Of a DNA stretch of 64,000 bases, positions 7,698-16,996 are shown one piece after another. The stretch is taken from the NCBI RefSeq assembly GCF_029542085.1, contig NZ_CP107036.1:4650001-4714000 (forward strand), read 5' to 3'. The notes under the pieces were generated by a model. The model was not told where the DNA came from and made no database searches. It was given only the letters and a program-made list of their open reading frames with translations. A program made the position numbers and the translations under genes. Within the stretch, counting starts at the first letter, position 1. Every line of letters starts with the position of its first letter. Origin of the DNA: Sphingobacterium sp. ML3W. Its GTDB lineage: Bacteria > Bacteroidota > Bacteroidia > Sphingobacteriales > Sphingobacteriaceae.

Positions 7698-10193
7698 TTA
7701 AAACTTATAGCCTAATGAAACAGCCGCATTTCTAGGGTCGATCTGATTAATAAAACCGCCTCGGAAATACGAGTTCAAGCCAATCTCGTTGGTGATATTG
7801 TTAACAAAAACTTTTGCATCAAACCTTCGCCATTTATAACCCACCTGTGCATTTAAAGTTGTATAAGCTGGCATATTGAATGGTTTTTCGCCATAATATT
7901 CCCCGTGGCCTTGCGGTGTTAGACTATATTCATTTACTGGACGATCGCCCACATAATAAACTCCGGCACTTAAGCTCAAATTTCTTAAAGCACCTTGATT
8001 AAACACATATTGCACCCAGGCATTAGCTGTATGTTTTGGCGCATTCATGGGAGCAGAACCATTCATATAGGATGGAGAGTTTTTATATCGGGCATCCAAA
8101 TATGCATAACCTAACATCACTGTTAGATTTTCCAATACACGACCATTTAATTCAGCCTCGATACCATCCCGGATTAAATCACCCGCTTTAAAATAAAGTC
8201 CAGTTGTCTGATTTTCGGAATTGTATTCCGCATTGGTCAAGTCTGACGTATAGATATGAAAATAGGTTAAATTAAACCGTAATCTATTGCCTAACCAATC
8301 GGACTTGATTCCTGCTTCAAATTGTTCTGTCGTTGAAGATCCAGCCTTCGTTCCATCAGTTAAAATATTGGCAGCACTTCTGAGATTGGTGGAGTTCGTA
8401 TAAGATCCGAAGACATTAAAATTCTCGAAAGGCGTTACGATAACTCCCGCCATCGGATTCCAGGCTGACTCCCTTTTATTTCCGTTTGATGTAAAGTCCT
8501 TCGTGGTGATTTCGGAGTAACGTAAACCTAATACTGCTTTAATATATTTATTGAATTCAATGACATCCTGTGCCATGAAGCCAACAGAAGAATAGTAATT
8601 TCTAACTGGTGTTTTAGCCTCAAAAGCCACCTTTTTTCCTACCTGTTTGTTCCCCAATGAATCCACATAGGATACTTGAGTCAAATCATTGGCCCAATCA
8701 CCATGAATATCAATCACGTCGATTGTACCCCCAGCTAATGCAGATTGTCCTGCCTTTGACAAAAGAACTTTACTGTCCAATAAACTCAATTTGGTACCAA
8801 ATGAAGTTGTTGTTGCATCAGCGATACGATAATCAACTCCTGCTTGTACCAGATGTTTTACGTTACCTGTATAAAGATCTTTTCCAATCAGATCAAATTG
8901 AAATGTCTTGTTCTTATCATCCCTTAAGCTCTTACTCATCTTCCGTGAAAAGGTATTGTACTTCTTCTCACTGTCCTCTATCAGGGTCGCTGACGTTGTC
9001 AAGTTATCGACCTGATAAGATGATGTCGCTATCGAAGCGCGAATGCTCCAACGATCGGTCAATTCATGATTAATCTGGCCCATAAAACTCTTCATCTCCG
9101 TATTAACATTATCAGAATTCATTCCCAAGAATTTATTGTTGGGAATGACATACAATGCATTGACACCCTGCGAAGGGTTCAGGTTAACTGCCGAATTTAC
9201 CGGAGTGCGGTTATCGTTGAAATAATCCCCCTCCAATGTGATCGTTGTTCTCTCAGTAGGCTTCCAAGCCAGTGATGGATTCAGATAGACACGGTTGGCT
9301 GAAAGCCCTTTTCTGAAACTATCATTCCTTTCATAGGCACCATCCATACGAAAAGCGACAGTCTCCTTTTTATCTAATACTGTCTGAAAATCGAATGTTG
9401 GCCGAAACTGCCCCCAGCTTCCCACACGTAGCCCAACCTCGCCAGAGTTTGTAAAATTAGGCGTTTTTGTCACAACGTTAATCACCCCACCGGCATTCCC
9501 AAGGTCAGTAATAACGCCTTGTGTCACCGCTGCCGATCCTTTGATCATCTGGATAGACTCCACCCCTTGCATATCAACGACGCCCGAAGCCGTCTGAAAC
9601 TGTGAGTCCATACGTACGCCATTTTTCAAAACTGGCACACCTCTGAAACCACGTGTAGATAATGATTCTTTGACGCCGCCGTAAGAACCAAATAGTGTAA
9701 CGCCCGGAATATTTCTAACAGCATCAGTCAATGTTAATATACCCTGATCTTGAATTACTTTATTGGATATCACCGATATACTCTGAATCTGATCAGAAGG
9801 TTTTAAAGGCATACGGGTAATCATCTCAAGCCCCCTCGGCTTTTTATTCCGCTCACCGAACACTTCCACTTCATCGATAGCTCGCTCATTGCTCACTAAC
9901 ACCACCGGTTTTATGACGACCTCACGGTTAGTGGAACTAAACACATAATCAACCGATGTAGCCTGGTAACCTAAGTAAGTAAAACGAATGATTGCATTCT
10001 GATCGACACCCTGAAGTCTAAAATGACCTTTATGGTCTGTCCGTACTGTTTTATCACCGATTGAAACGGTTACTGAGCTTAATGGGTTGTTGTTTGCATC
10101 CACAACCTTTCCTTTTACGATTCCTGAAGTTTGACCGTATACAGCGCTTCCGATTAAAAATGTAGAGGCAAGTGCAAGTAAGTGTTTGTCCAT
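7698..10193 (-). CDS. TonB-dependent siderophore-type receptor
   Basis: An 831-residue outer membrane receptor. The signal peptide ends near VYGQ. Residues ~23-110 form a carboxypeptidase-regulatory-like domain (GIVKGKVVDANNNPLSSVTV). The plug at ~125-250 has SISVISNKVIQDQ, LTDAVRNIPGV and STRGFRG, and the remaining ~570 residues are the 22-strand barrel, ending NAAVSLGYKF with terminal Phe. The plug and barrel style match FhuE/FpvA-like receptors for ferric siderophores, as distinct from SusC proteins, which are longer and paired with SusD. It stands alone with its own promoter and terminators. Iron control is likely for the family, but I did not identify a Fur site. Confidence 0.92.
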   Translation of the reverse strand: MDKHLLALASTFLIGSAVYGQTSGIVKGKVVDANNNPLSSVTVSIGDKTVRTDHKGHFRLQGVDQNAIIRFTYLGYQATSVDYVFSSTNREVVIKPVVLVSNERAIDEVEVFGERNKKPRGLEMITRMPLKPSDQIQSISVISNKVIQDQGILTLTDAVRNIPGVTLFGSYGGVKESLSTRGFRGVPVLKNGVRMDSQFQTASGVVDMQGVESIQMIKGSAAVTQGVITDLGNAGGVINVVTKTPNFTNSGEVGLRVGSWGQFRPTFDFQTVLDKKETVAFRMDGAYERNDSFRKGLSANRVYLNPSLAWKPTERTTITLEGDYFNDNRTPVNSAVNLNPSQGVNALYVIPNNKFLGMNSDNVNTEMKSFMGQINHELTDRWSIRASIATSSYQVDNLTTSATLIEDSEKKYNTFSRKMSKSLRDDKNKTFQFDLIGKDLYTGNVKHLVQAGVDYRIADATTTSFGTKLSLLDSKVLLSKAGQSALAGGTIDVIDIHGDWANDLTQVSYVDSLGNKQVGKKVAFEAKTPVRNYYSSVGFMAQDVIEFNKYIKAVLGLRYSEITTKDFTSNGNKRESAWNPMAGVIVTPFENFNVFGSYTNSTNLRSAANILTDGTKAGSSTTEQFEAGIKSDWLGNRLRFNLTYFHIYTSDLTNAEYNSENQTTGLYFKAGDLIRDGIEAELNGRVLENLTVMLGYAYLDARYKNSPSYMNGSAPMNAPKHTANAWVQYVFNQGALRNLSLSAGVYYVGDRPVNEYSLTPQGHGEYYGEKPFNMPAYTTLNAQVGYKWRRFDAKVFVNNITNEIGLNSYFRGGFINQIDPRNAAVSLGYKF

Positions 10194-10239
10194 GTTAATA
10201 ATCTTTGGTATTTATTTTTAATTAATCTAAATAACGAAA

Positions 10240-10271
10240 CAAAGGTATAAAAATTTTGCTTGCTATAACAA
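10240..10271 (-). promoter_or_regulatory. Bacteroidota-type promoter of the TonB receptor gene
   Basis: On the minus strand TTG (10269-10271) is followed after 21 bp by TACCTTTG (10240-10247). This fits the TTG-N17..23-TAnnTTTG promoter of this phylum and leaves a leader of about 40 nt before the ATG. Confidence 0.7.
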
Positions 10272-10274
10272 CTA

Positions 10275-10314
10275 AAAACAAAAAAGCGCTGAACCAATTA
10301 AGATTCAGCGCTTT
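10275..10314 (-). terminator. terminator of the nagB-like gene
   Basis: AAAGCGCTGAA and TTCAGCGCTTT pair and are followed on the minus strand by a T-rich run. It lies 22 bp after the nagB-like stop codon. Confidence 0.88.
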
Positions 10315-10335
10315 CCTATATTAATTCAGACTATT

Positions 10336-12264
10336 TTAGTCAAATTTCCATCTCACAAAAGCTTCTATCGCTTCATAGTTTGCAAGACCTAATCGGTCAT
10401 ACATTGATGCGGTATCGCTTGTACGGTCTTCAGCACGTACCCAGAATTCACGTGGATCATCACCCGGGAATACAGGTAGATCTTTTTGAGATTGATGTTT
10501 GAAGATCGCTAAACGCTTGCGGTATACCTCTTGTGGGGATAATGGAACAGCCATTTCGATCTCATGGATCGGATATTCATGCCATGCACCTCTATACAAC
10601 CACAACCAACAGTCTTTTGTCCACTCGTCAGTTTTGCTCAATCTTCTCAAAGCCTCGAACAAAATATCGAAACACACTTTATGCGTACCATGTGGATCTG
10701 CAAAATCTCCTGCTGCAAATACTTGGTGAGGTTTCACCTGACGCAACAATTCCATCGTTTGTTGGATATCATCTTCAAACGATACATCCTTCGCAAATTT
10801 TTGTCTATCGTAAAATGGTAGATCTTGGAAATGGATATTTTCATCTGGCAACCCGACTAAACGAGCTCCAGCAATAGCTTCTCCTTTACGGATCAATGCC
10901 TTTATTTTGCGAACAAGTTCGGTATCGATCTGATTAGGTTTTTTCGTTGCAAAGATTGCTCTTTCCTCATCATAAATCCGATTGATTTGAGCGGCCTCTG
11001 TATTTGCACCAATTTGATTTGCCAGATCTTCAGCAAATTCTAAATAACGTACTACATCATCATCCCACACAGCTGTATTACCACAAGTCTGGTAAGCAAC
11101 ATGCACATTGTGTCCTTGATCAGCCAAACGGATAAATGTACCGCCCATAGAGATGACATCATCATCAGGGTGTGGAGAAAATACAATCACATTTTTCTTA
11201 GCTGGATTAGCACGCTCTGGACGTTGCGAATCGTCTACATTAGGTTTACCACCTGGCCATCCTGTAATCGTATGTTGAAGTTCATTAAAAATACGAATAT
11301 TGATATTATAAGCAGGGCCAGTTTCTGTCACCAACTTTGCCATACCATGAGCGCTATAGTCTTCGTCCGTCAGTTTCAAAATCGGTTTATTGATTTCCAG
11401 CGCTAACCAAACAACAGCTTTTTTGATCAATGTTGGCGTCCAGGTAACATCTTCTGCCAACCATGGAAGGTCAAAACGTGTCAACAAGGATGCCGCTGCC
11501 TCATCTAAGATGAATTCGACATTATCCGATAGTTGAAGATAGGTTGCAGGAATCTCTGACGAAATTTCGCCCTCAACCGCTTTCTTAATGATCTCGGCTT
11601 TCGTTTCAGTCCAAGCCATCAAGATAATCTCGCGTGCTTTGAAAATTGTACCTACGCCCATCGTGATGGCTTTTCTTGGTACATTTTCTTTACCACCAAA
11701 AGCACGTGATGCATCCCGACGTGTCAAATCGTCTAAGGTAACAATACGAGTACCAGAGTTTGGAGCAGAACCTGGTTCATTAAAACCAATATGGCCTGTA
11801 CGACCAATACCTAATAATTGAATATCTAAACCACCAGCAGCTGTAATCTTTTGTTCGTATGCTTCACAAAATGCATTGACTTGATCCGGTGCTAGGGTAC
11901 CATCAGGAATATTTACATTCGCCTTATCAATGTCTACATGATCGAACAAGTTTTTGTTCATAAAAGTCACATAGCTCTGATCGGCGTCAGGTTGCATAGG
12001 AAAATATTCATCAAGATTGAAGGTAATCACGTTCTTAAAGCTTAAACCTTCTTCTTTGTGTAAGCGAATCAATTCTTGATAAACTTTCACCGGTGTAGCA
12101 CCGGTAGCAAGACCTAGAACAGCTTTTTCACCTTTCTCCTGCTTTGCACGAATAATTTCAGCAATACGATTTGCAACGTTTTTCGAAGCTGAATTTTGAT
12201 CTGGATAGACGCTTACGGGGACTTTTTCGAAGCGTGTTTCTTCCAATAAATTTAATCTAGCCAT
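10336..12264 (-). CDS. nagB: NagB-like glucosamine-6-phosphate deaminase domain fused to a PIG-L/LmbE deacetylase domain
   Basis: A 642-residue fusion. Residues ~15-275 are NagB/6-phosphogluconolactonase fold with LATGATP, FNLDEYF (D85, the general base in NagB) and GRTGHIGFNEPGS (H158, E163). Residues ~355-620 are a PIG-L/LmbE domain with the zinc motif HPDDD (365-369) and DPHGTHK near 530. NagB turns GlcN-6-P into Fru-6-P plus ammonia, and PIG-L proteins deacetylate GlcNAc derivatives, so the fusion suggests two steps of GlcNAc use in one cytoplasmic chain. The Asp of E. coli NagB GNDGHIAFNE (D141) is Thr156 here, so full deaminase activity is uncertain. The same two-domain layout is known in Bacteroides. 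The symbol refers to the N-terminal domain only. Confidence 0.85.
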   Translation of the reverse strand: MARLNLLEETRFEKVPVSVYPDQNSASKNVANRIAEIIRAKQEKGEKAVLGLATGATPVKVYQELIRLHKEEGLSFKNVITFNLDEYFPMQPDADQSYVTFMNKNLFDHVDIDKANVNIPDGTLAPDQVNAFCEAYEQKITAAGGLDIQLLGIGRTGHIGFNEPGSAPNSGTRIVTLDDLTRRDASRAFGGKENVPRKAITMGVGTIFKAREIILMAWTETKAEIIKKAVEGEISSEIPATYLQLSDNVEFILDEAAASLLTRFDLPWLAEDVTWTPTLIKKAVVWLALEINKPILKLTDEDYSAHGMAKLVTETGPAYNINIRIFNELQHTITGWPGGKPNVDDSQRPERANPAKKNVIVFSPHPDDDVISMGGTFIRLADQGHNVHVAYQTCGNTAVWDDDVVRYLEFAEDLANQIGANTEAAQINRIYDEERAIFATKKPNQIDTELVRKIKALIRKGEAIAGARLVGLPDENIHFQDLPFYDRQKFAKDVSFEDDIQQTMELLRQVKPHQVFAAGDFADPHGTHKVCFDILFEALRRLSKTDEWTKDCWLWLYRGAWHEYPIHEIEMAVPLSPQEVYRKRLAIFKHQSQKDLPVFPGDDPREFWVRAEDRTSDTASMYDRLGLANYEAIEAFVRWKFD

Positions 12265-12293
12265 TTTATGGATATATTGATAAACGTGAATTA

Positions 12294-12301
12294 CAAATTT
12301 A
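12294..12301 (-). promoter_or_regulatory. putative -7 box of the nagB-like gene
   Basis: TAAATTTG on the minus strand matches TAnnTTTG and would give a leader of about 25 nt. No clear upstream TTG at the usual distance was seen. Confidence 0.4.
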
Positions 12302-12405
12302 TGAAATTAGTGAGTTAAGTTGAAGTAAAATTTTAATAAAGTGGCTTATTCTTAACAATATTTTAAATAAAACCTTTTAGCCCTTATTTTAGCATAGAAA
12401 TCCCG

Positions 12406-13554
12406 CTATATTTCATTTAAAATCGCTACTGCTTTTAATAAAGTGGCATCTTGCTTAGCAAAACAAACACGTAAAACCTGCTGATCTGTAGCTTGTTTAT
12501 AAAACGCAGAGAGTGGAATGGTCGCTATTTTGTAATGTTTTGTCAAATAGCAGGCAAAATCAAATTCCTTCTCCTGACTAATGGCACTATAATCGAGATT
12601 AAGAAAATAGGTTCCTTCACAAGGGAGAATCTTGAAACGAGACTGTACTAATCCATTTTTGAGTAAGTCTCTCTTCTTCGCGAAAAAGCCAGCGAGACTC
12701 TCCACGTAAGCAATATCTTTCAAATATTCAGCAATTGCAATCTGCATAGGCGTATTAACACTGAATACATTAAACTGATGGATTTTCCGAAATTCACGCA
12801 TCAATAGGACTGGCACTACACAGTAGCCGATCTTCCATCCCGTAGTATGCAACAGCTTTCCGAAGGAAGCGACAACAAAACTCCGCTCCCGTAAGCTCGG
12901 TATACTTAAAACAGATTGTGGTGACACGCCATCAAAAACGAGATGTTCATAAACTTCATCGCTCAATAAGAGGGTATTTGTTCCCGCTAATAGCTTCCCA
13001 AGTTTATTCAGGTCCTCTTTTCCAAGTACTTTTCCAGTAGGATTATTCGGATTATTGATAATCACCAATCGTGTTTTTTCGTTGATCAGTGTAGCCACAT
13101 AATCCCAGTCAATTTGAAAATCTGGTGCCAATAATCGAACTGGAATAACCTTACCCCCAAACAATTCAATCGTTGGGGCATAACTATCATATGCCGGTTC
13201 AAATATAATCACTTCATCTCCAGCACCAACAACTGTTGCTATAGCCGTAAAGATGGCCTGGGTTCCTCCGGCTGTAACCGTGAGTTCTTCAGTCGGATCT
13301 ATATCCACGGCATATACCTTCTTGTATTTATTTACGATCGTCTCCCGTAGACTTTGTGCACCGATCATTGGTGCATATTGGTTATGTCCTTTCTCCATTG
13401 CGGCGGAGACCAATTGCACAAGCTTGGGATCTGTCTCAAAGTCTGGAAAACCCTGCGACAGGTTCAGCGCCTGCTCCTCATTGGCAAGCATGGTCATCTT
13501 GGTAAAGATCGATGTACCGACATGTGGAAGTTTAGCTATTAGGTTGAAGTTCAT
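12406..13554 (-). CDS. class I/II aminotransferase, methionine/kynurenine aminotransferase type
   Basis: A 382-residue cytoplasmic PLP enzyme. Visible motifs are the start LNLSQGFPDFETDP, GGTQAIF near the cofactor pocket, NNPNNPTGKVL, SDEVYEHLVFDG, and the PLP-lysine region SFGKLLHTTGWKIGY (the Lys in SFGK). The sequence resembles E. coli YbdL, which prefers methionine and aromatic residues and uses oxo acids such as KMTB, so a role in methionine salvage or aromatic transamination is likely. It is transcribed divergently from the TlpA-like gene and shares a 72-bp promoter region with it. Confidence 0.88.
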   Translation of the reverse strand: MNFNLIAKLPHVGTSIFTKMTMLANEEQALNLSQGFPDFETDPKLVQLVSAAMEKGHNQYAPMIGAQSLRETIVNKYKKVYAVDIDPTEELTVTAGGTQAIFTAIATVVGAGDEVIIFEPAYDSYAPTIELFGGKVIPVRLLAPDFQIDWDYVATLINEKTRLVIINNPNNPTGKVLGKEDLNKLGKLLAGTNTLLLSDEVYEHLVFDGVSPQSVLSIPSLRERSFVVASFGKLLHTTGWKIGYCVVPVLLMREFRKIHQFNVFSVNTPMQIAIAEYLKDIAYVESLAGFFAKKRDLLKNGLVQSRFKILPCEGTYFLNLDYSAISQEKEFDFACYLTKHYKIATIPLSAFYKQATDQQVLRVCFAKQDATLLKAVAILNEI

Positions 13555-13595
13555 TTTTTGATATTTTATTAATCTACCAAATTAGTGGATTTTCT

Positions 13596-13603
13596 TATAT
13601 TTG
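13596..13603 (+). promoter_or_regulatory. putative -7 box of the TlpA-like gene
   Basis: TATATTTG lies 23 bp before the ATG at 13627. A start at the upstream in-frame ATG (13585) would lie upstream of this box, which favours 13627. Confidence 0.5.
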
Positions 13604-13626
13604 TAAATATATACAAGAATAGCAAC

Positions 13627-14307
13627 ATGATAAAATACATCACACTACTTTTTTTGGTTCTTCCGTTCTTTGGTTTAGCACAGAAAAAAGAATTGACCAA
13701 ACAGGAATATATCGCCCGCGTAAAAGCTGCACCGGATTCCATCTCAACTTTAGTTGATTTGCGCCGTGTAGGCGGTTACGACCCTGTCTATACTGAATTA
13801 CAGGCGCTTTATAATACCTTGAGTGGCAATGTAAAAAATTCCATTGAAGGGAAAGAGTTTCAGGAATATCTAAATGCACTGGAGACGGTTCAGATCGGCA
13901 AAGTTGCGCCTGCTTTTACACAAAATGATACAACAGGCACCCCTGTACAACTATCCGATTTCAAAGGTAAATATGTATTACTTGATTTTTGGGCCTCATG
14001 GTGTCCAGACTGTCGCGTTGAAAGTCCAGATCTTGTAAAAACGTACGAACAGTTCAAAGGAGACAACTTTGAAATCCTGGGTATATCCTTTGACAAAGAC
14101 CGTAACTCTTGGATCAAGGCCATTCACACAGACAAGCTACATTGGAAACATGTTTCTGACTTAAAACGTTGGCAAAATGATGTTGGTACATTGTACGCGG
14201 TGAAATCTATTCCCCAAAATGTACTGATTGATCCGAATGGAAAAATCATTGCGAAGAATTTACATGGAGATGCTTTACGTGCGAAGCTAAAAGAAGTATT
14301 GAAGTAA
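13627..14307 (+). CDS. TlpA/ResA-like periplasmic thiol-disulfide oxidoreductase
   Basis: From the chosen start the protein has 226 residues and a classic signal peptide (MIKYITLLFLVLPFFGLAQ). The longer reading from 13585 adds 14 residues before the signal and is less likely. Residues ~90-226 form an AhpC/TSA-type thioredoxin fold with the active site WASWCPDC (C126/C129) and the cis-Pro region SIPQNVLID. Such proteins reduce disulfides in the periplasm, for example in cytochrome c maturation. Residues 20-85 form a short helical N-terminal extension of unknown function. No cytochrome genes lie nearby, so the partner is unknown. Confidence 0.85.
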   Translation: MIKYITLLFLVLPFFGLAQKKELTKQEYIARVKAAPDSISTLVDLRRVGGYDPVYTELQALYNTLSGNVKNSIEGKEFQEYLNALETVQIGKVAPAFTQNDTTGTPVQLSDFKGKYVLLDFWASWCPDCRVESPDLVKTYEQFKGDNFEILGISFDKDRNSWIKAIHTDKLHWKHVSDLKRWQNDVGTLYAVKSIPQNVLIDPNGKIIAKNLHGDALRAKLKEVLK

Positions 14308-14364
14308 GAATGTATGTTAGCCAAGAGGCTACAGGGCAATAGGAGAAATATTAAAGAAAAAAAC

Positions 14365-14397
14365 AGGTGTCCGAAAATCGGGCACCTCTTTTTTTTT
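14365..14397. terminator. bidirectional terminator between the TlpA-like gene and radA
   Basis: AGGTGTCCGA and TCGGGCACCT pair with one G-T wobble and a 3-nt loop, followed by nine T on the plus strand. An A-rich stretch on the other side lets it also serve the convergent radA gene. Confidence 0.9.
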
Positions 14398-14415
14398 ACT
14401 GATTTATTATTCTAT

Positions 14416-15804
14416 TTAGCCAAATAAAGCGCTAAACAGGTCTTCCAATTTAGCTACTGGCCTAATGGCAATATTATATTTCTTGGCATCCAATCCTTTG
14501 GTATTAAACTTGGAAATAAATATCCCATCAAAGCCCAACTTCTCTGCTTCTTGGATACGTTGTTCAATCCGATTTACAGCTCTGATCTCTCCCGATAAAC
14601 CAACTTCGCCGGCAAAGGTCAGACTGGTCTTTATCGGAATATCTTGTTGTGACGAAATAATAGCCACGATAACTGCCAGATCGATGGCTGGATCTTCAAC
14701 ACGAAGTCCTCCGGCAATATTCAAAAATACATCCTGTGCACTTAACCGAAAACCAAATCGCTTTTCCAATACAGCCAACAACATGTTTAATCGTTTTGTA
14801 TCATAACCTGTAGATGAACGTTGGGCTGTACCAAATGCTGAATTGCTCACCAAGGCCTGAACTTCAATCATCATCGGCCGCATTCCCTCGAGCATGGCAG
14901 CAATGGAAACACCACTCACGGGCTCATCTCGCTGTGAAATCATAATTTCGGACGGATTTGACACCTCCCGCAATCCGGAGCCCTGCATTTCATATATACC
15001 CAATTCCGACGCGGAGCCAAACCTATTTTTTACCGCACGCAATATACGGTAGACGTGATGGCGGTCGCCCTCAAATTGAAGTACGGTATCAACCATATGT
15101 TCCAAGACTTTCGGTCCTGCAATGGAACCATCCTTGGTAATATGTCCTACAATAAATACTGGGGTACTGGTTTCTTTCGCAAACCGGAGTAATTCGGCTG
15201 TACATTCCCGCACTTGGGAAACCGAACCCGGTGCCGATTCAATCTGCGCTGAATGCAAGGTTTGGATAGAATCTATGACAATGACATTAGGTTGTACTGT
15301 CTCAATCTGCTTGAAAATATTTTGTGTAGATGTTTCCGTCAAAATATAACAATTGGCTTTAGAGGATTGTGACAATCGCTCGGCCCGCATCTTGATTTGC
15401 TGCTCACTCTCCTCTCCGGAAATATACAGGGTTTTAACCTGTGGAATGGACAAAGCCAGCTGGAGCATCAATGTGGATTTTCCAATTCCGGGTTCGCCTC
15501 CTATCAACACCAGGGAACCCGGGACGATTCCCCCGCCCAACACCCGATTAAACTCCTGATCTGGAGTCAAGATACGCGATTCATCCTGATATACAATCTC
15601 ATGAATAATAGCCGCCTTGTTTGCCCGCTTTGTATTCCCCGTTGTTGTCGTCGTGCTTCGCCATTCAGGAACTTTTGAGCTTGACTTTTCGACCACTTCC
15701 TCCACGAAACTATTCCATTGTTTGCACGAAGGACACTGTCCCATCCATTTGGGAGCCTCATAGCCACAGTTTTGACAGAAATATGCTGATTTTGTTTTTG
15801 CCAT
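14416..15804 (-). CDS. radA: DNA repair protein RadA
   Basis: A 462-residue protein with all RadA hallmarks: an N-terminal zinc finger (C10, C13, C24, C27), Walker A GEPGIGKST in the RecA-like core, the RadA signature KNRFG around residue 250, and a C-terminal Lon-like domain. RadA is a DnaB-type helicase/branch-migration ATPase that extends heteroduplex in recombinational repair. Length matches the family. It is transcribed in the same direction as the dipeptidase pair upstream, 31 bp after that pair ends. Confidence 0.97.
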   Translation of the reverse strand: MAKTKSAYFCQNCGYEAPKWMGQCPSCKQWNSFVEEVVEKSSSKVPEWRSTTTTTGNTKRANKAAIIHEIVYQDESRILTPDQEFNRVLGGGIVPGSLVLIGGEPGIGKSTLMLQLALSIPQVKTLYISGEESEQQIKMRAERLSQSSKANCYILTETSTQNIFKQIETVQPNVIVIDSIQTLHSAQIESAPGSVSQVRECTAELLRFAKETSTPVFIVGHITKDGSIAGPKVLEHMVDTVLQFEGDRHHVYRILRAVKNRFGSASELGIYEMQGSGLREVSNPSEIMISQRDEPVSGVSIAAMLEGMRPMMIEVQALVSNSAFGTAQRSSTGYDTKRLNMLLAVLEKRFGFRLSAQDVFLNIAGGLRVEDPAIDLAVIVAIISSQQDIPIKTSLTFAGEVGLSGEIRAVNRIEQRIQEAEKLGFDGIFISKFNTKGLDAKKYNIAIRPVAKLEDLFSALFG

Positions 15805-15835
15805 TCTACGAAATTACAAATTTCTATCCTTTACT

Positions 15836-16996
15836 TTACCCTTCGTTTTCTTTTAAAATCCGTAGAAAATTCTGTCCCATGATTTTAGCGATATCTGCTT
15901 TGTTGTAACCTCTTTCTAAAAGTCCTTTTGTCAATAAAGGAAATTTAGAAACATCTTCCAAGCCCTGAGGAGCAGATTCGATGCCATCAAAATCCGATCC
16001 AACAGCAACATGTTCAATTCCTACTTTCCCAACGAGATAATCAATATGGTCCAATAGTTTGGACATTGGTGCATCGACTTCATACCTAGCATCCGCGGGT
16101 AACTTATCATACATCTTCCAGGTGCTCAATGTAGTATCGGCATTCTTACCAAATTGCTGTGTATATATGCTCTTTAATCGTGTCTCATACTCGGGATCTA
16201 AAAAACCAGAGTAAAAGTTGACACCGATCACACCGCCATTTTTCTTCAGGGCCTCCAATTGTTCATCTTTCAGGTTTCGGAAATGTGGACATAAATGGTA
16301 GGCATTGCTATGTGACACCAATATTGGCTTGCTGGAAACCGTAATGACATCATAAAAAGTCTGCTCACCACCATGAGAAAGATCGACTAGCATGCCAAGT
16401 TCATTCATTTTCCGAATGATCGCTTTCCCATGATCAGTTAATCCTTTTGCCTTCGCATCCATCTTACCAGACTCCATCGCAGCACAACTCGCCCAAGGTA
16501 CATTATAGTTCCAGGTCAAGGTTAAATATTTCGCGCCACGTTCATGGAGTTTGATGAGATTGTCTATGCTCCCTTCGATCATATTACCGCCTTCCACACC
16601 GATCAATGCAGCAATTTTTCCAGCTTTTAAAATAGCATCAATATCCCTTACTGATTTTGCCAAGGCAATATTCTCGGCGTTGGCAACGATCATTTTCTCC
16701 AGTGCATCTATTTGCACATTCGCATGTTCAAATGCTCCAGTCTTCCATTTTGCATCATCGGACCAAACAGCAAATACCTGCACATCGACTCCACCTTCTT
16801 TTAATCGCGGCAAATCCGTAGCGCCCGTCTTCAGTCGTTGACCAATATCCTTTCCTCCTAAAATTGATTCATAGATTACATCATTATGTCCATCCACAAT
16901 AATTAGATCCTGATGAACTTTTTTATAATCCTGACTATAAGCCAACCTGTTTAAAGATAATATGCCCAGCCCCATGAACAATAGTTTTTTTATCAT
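15836..16996 (-). CDS. membrane dipeptidase family (M19, renal dipeptidase-like)
   Basis: A 386-residue protein with a signal peptide ending near LAYSQ. The M19 metal-site motifs are present: VDGHNDV at ~34-40 (HxD pair), the bridging Glu in GVEGG, the His residues of VDLSHGG and LVSHSN, and GSDFDGI near the C-terminus. These enzymes hydrolyse dipeptides, including ones with D-residues. Its start overlaps the last 4 bp of the upstream serine-hydrolase gene (ATGA), so the two are translationally coupled and probably act on the same peptide or wall fragments in the periplasm. Confidence 0.93.
   Translation of the reverse strand: MIKKLLFMGLGILSLNRLAYSQDYKKVHQDLIIVDGHNDVIYESILGGKDIGQRLKTGATDLPRLKEGGVDVQVFAVWSDDAKWKTGAFEHANVQIDALEKMIVANAENIALAKSVRDIDAILKAGKIAALIGVEGGNMIEGSIDNLIKLHERGAKYLTLTWNYNVPWASCAAMESGKMDAKAKGLTDHGKAIIRKMNELGMLVDLSHGGEQTFYDVITVSSKPILVSHSNAYHLCPHFRNLKDEQLEALKKNGGVIGVNFYSGFLDPEYETRLKSIYTQQFGKNADTTLSTWKMYDKLPADARYEVDAPMSKLLDHIDYLVGKVGIEHVAVGSDFDGIESAPQGLEDVSKFPLLTKGLLERGYNKADIAKIMGQNFLRILKENEG

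Noticed and set aside
8657-9073. 138-codon plus-strand frame inside the TonB receptor gene
   Set aside because: Antisense shadow of a clear receptor coding sequence, with no protein-like motif.
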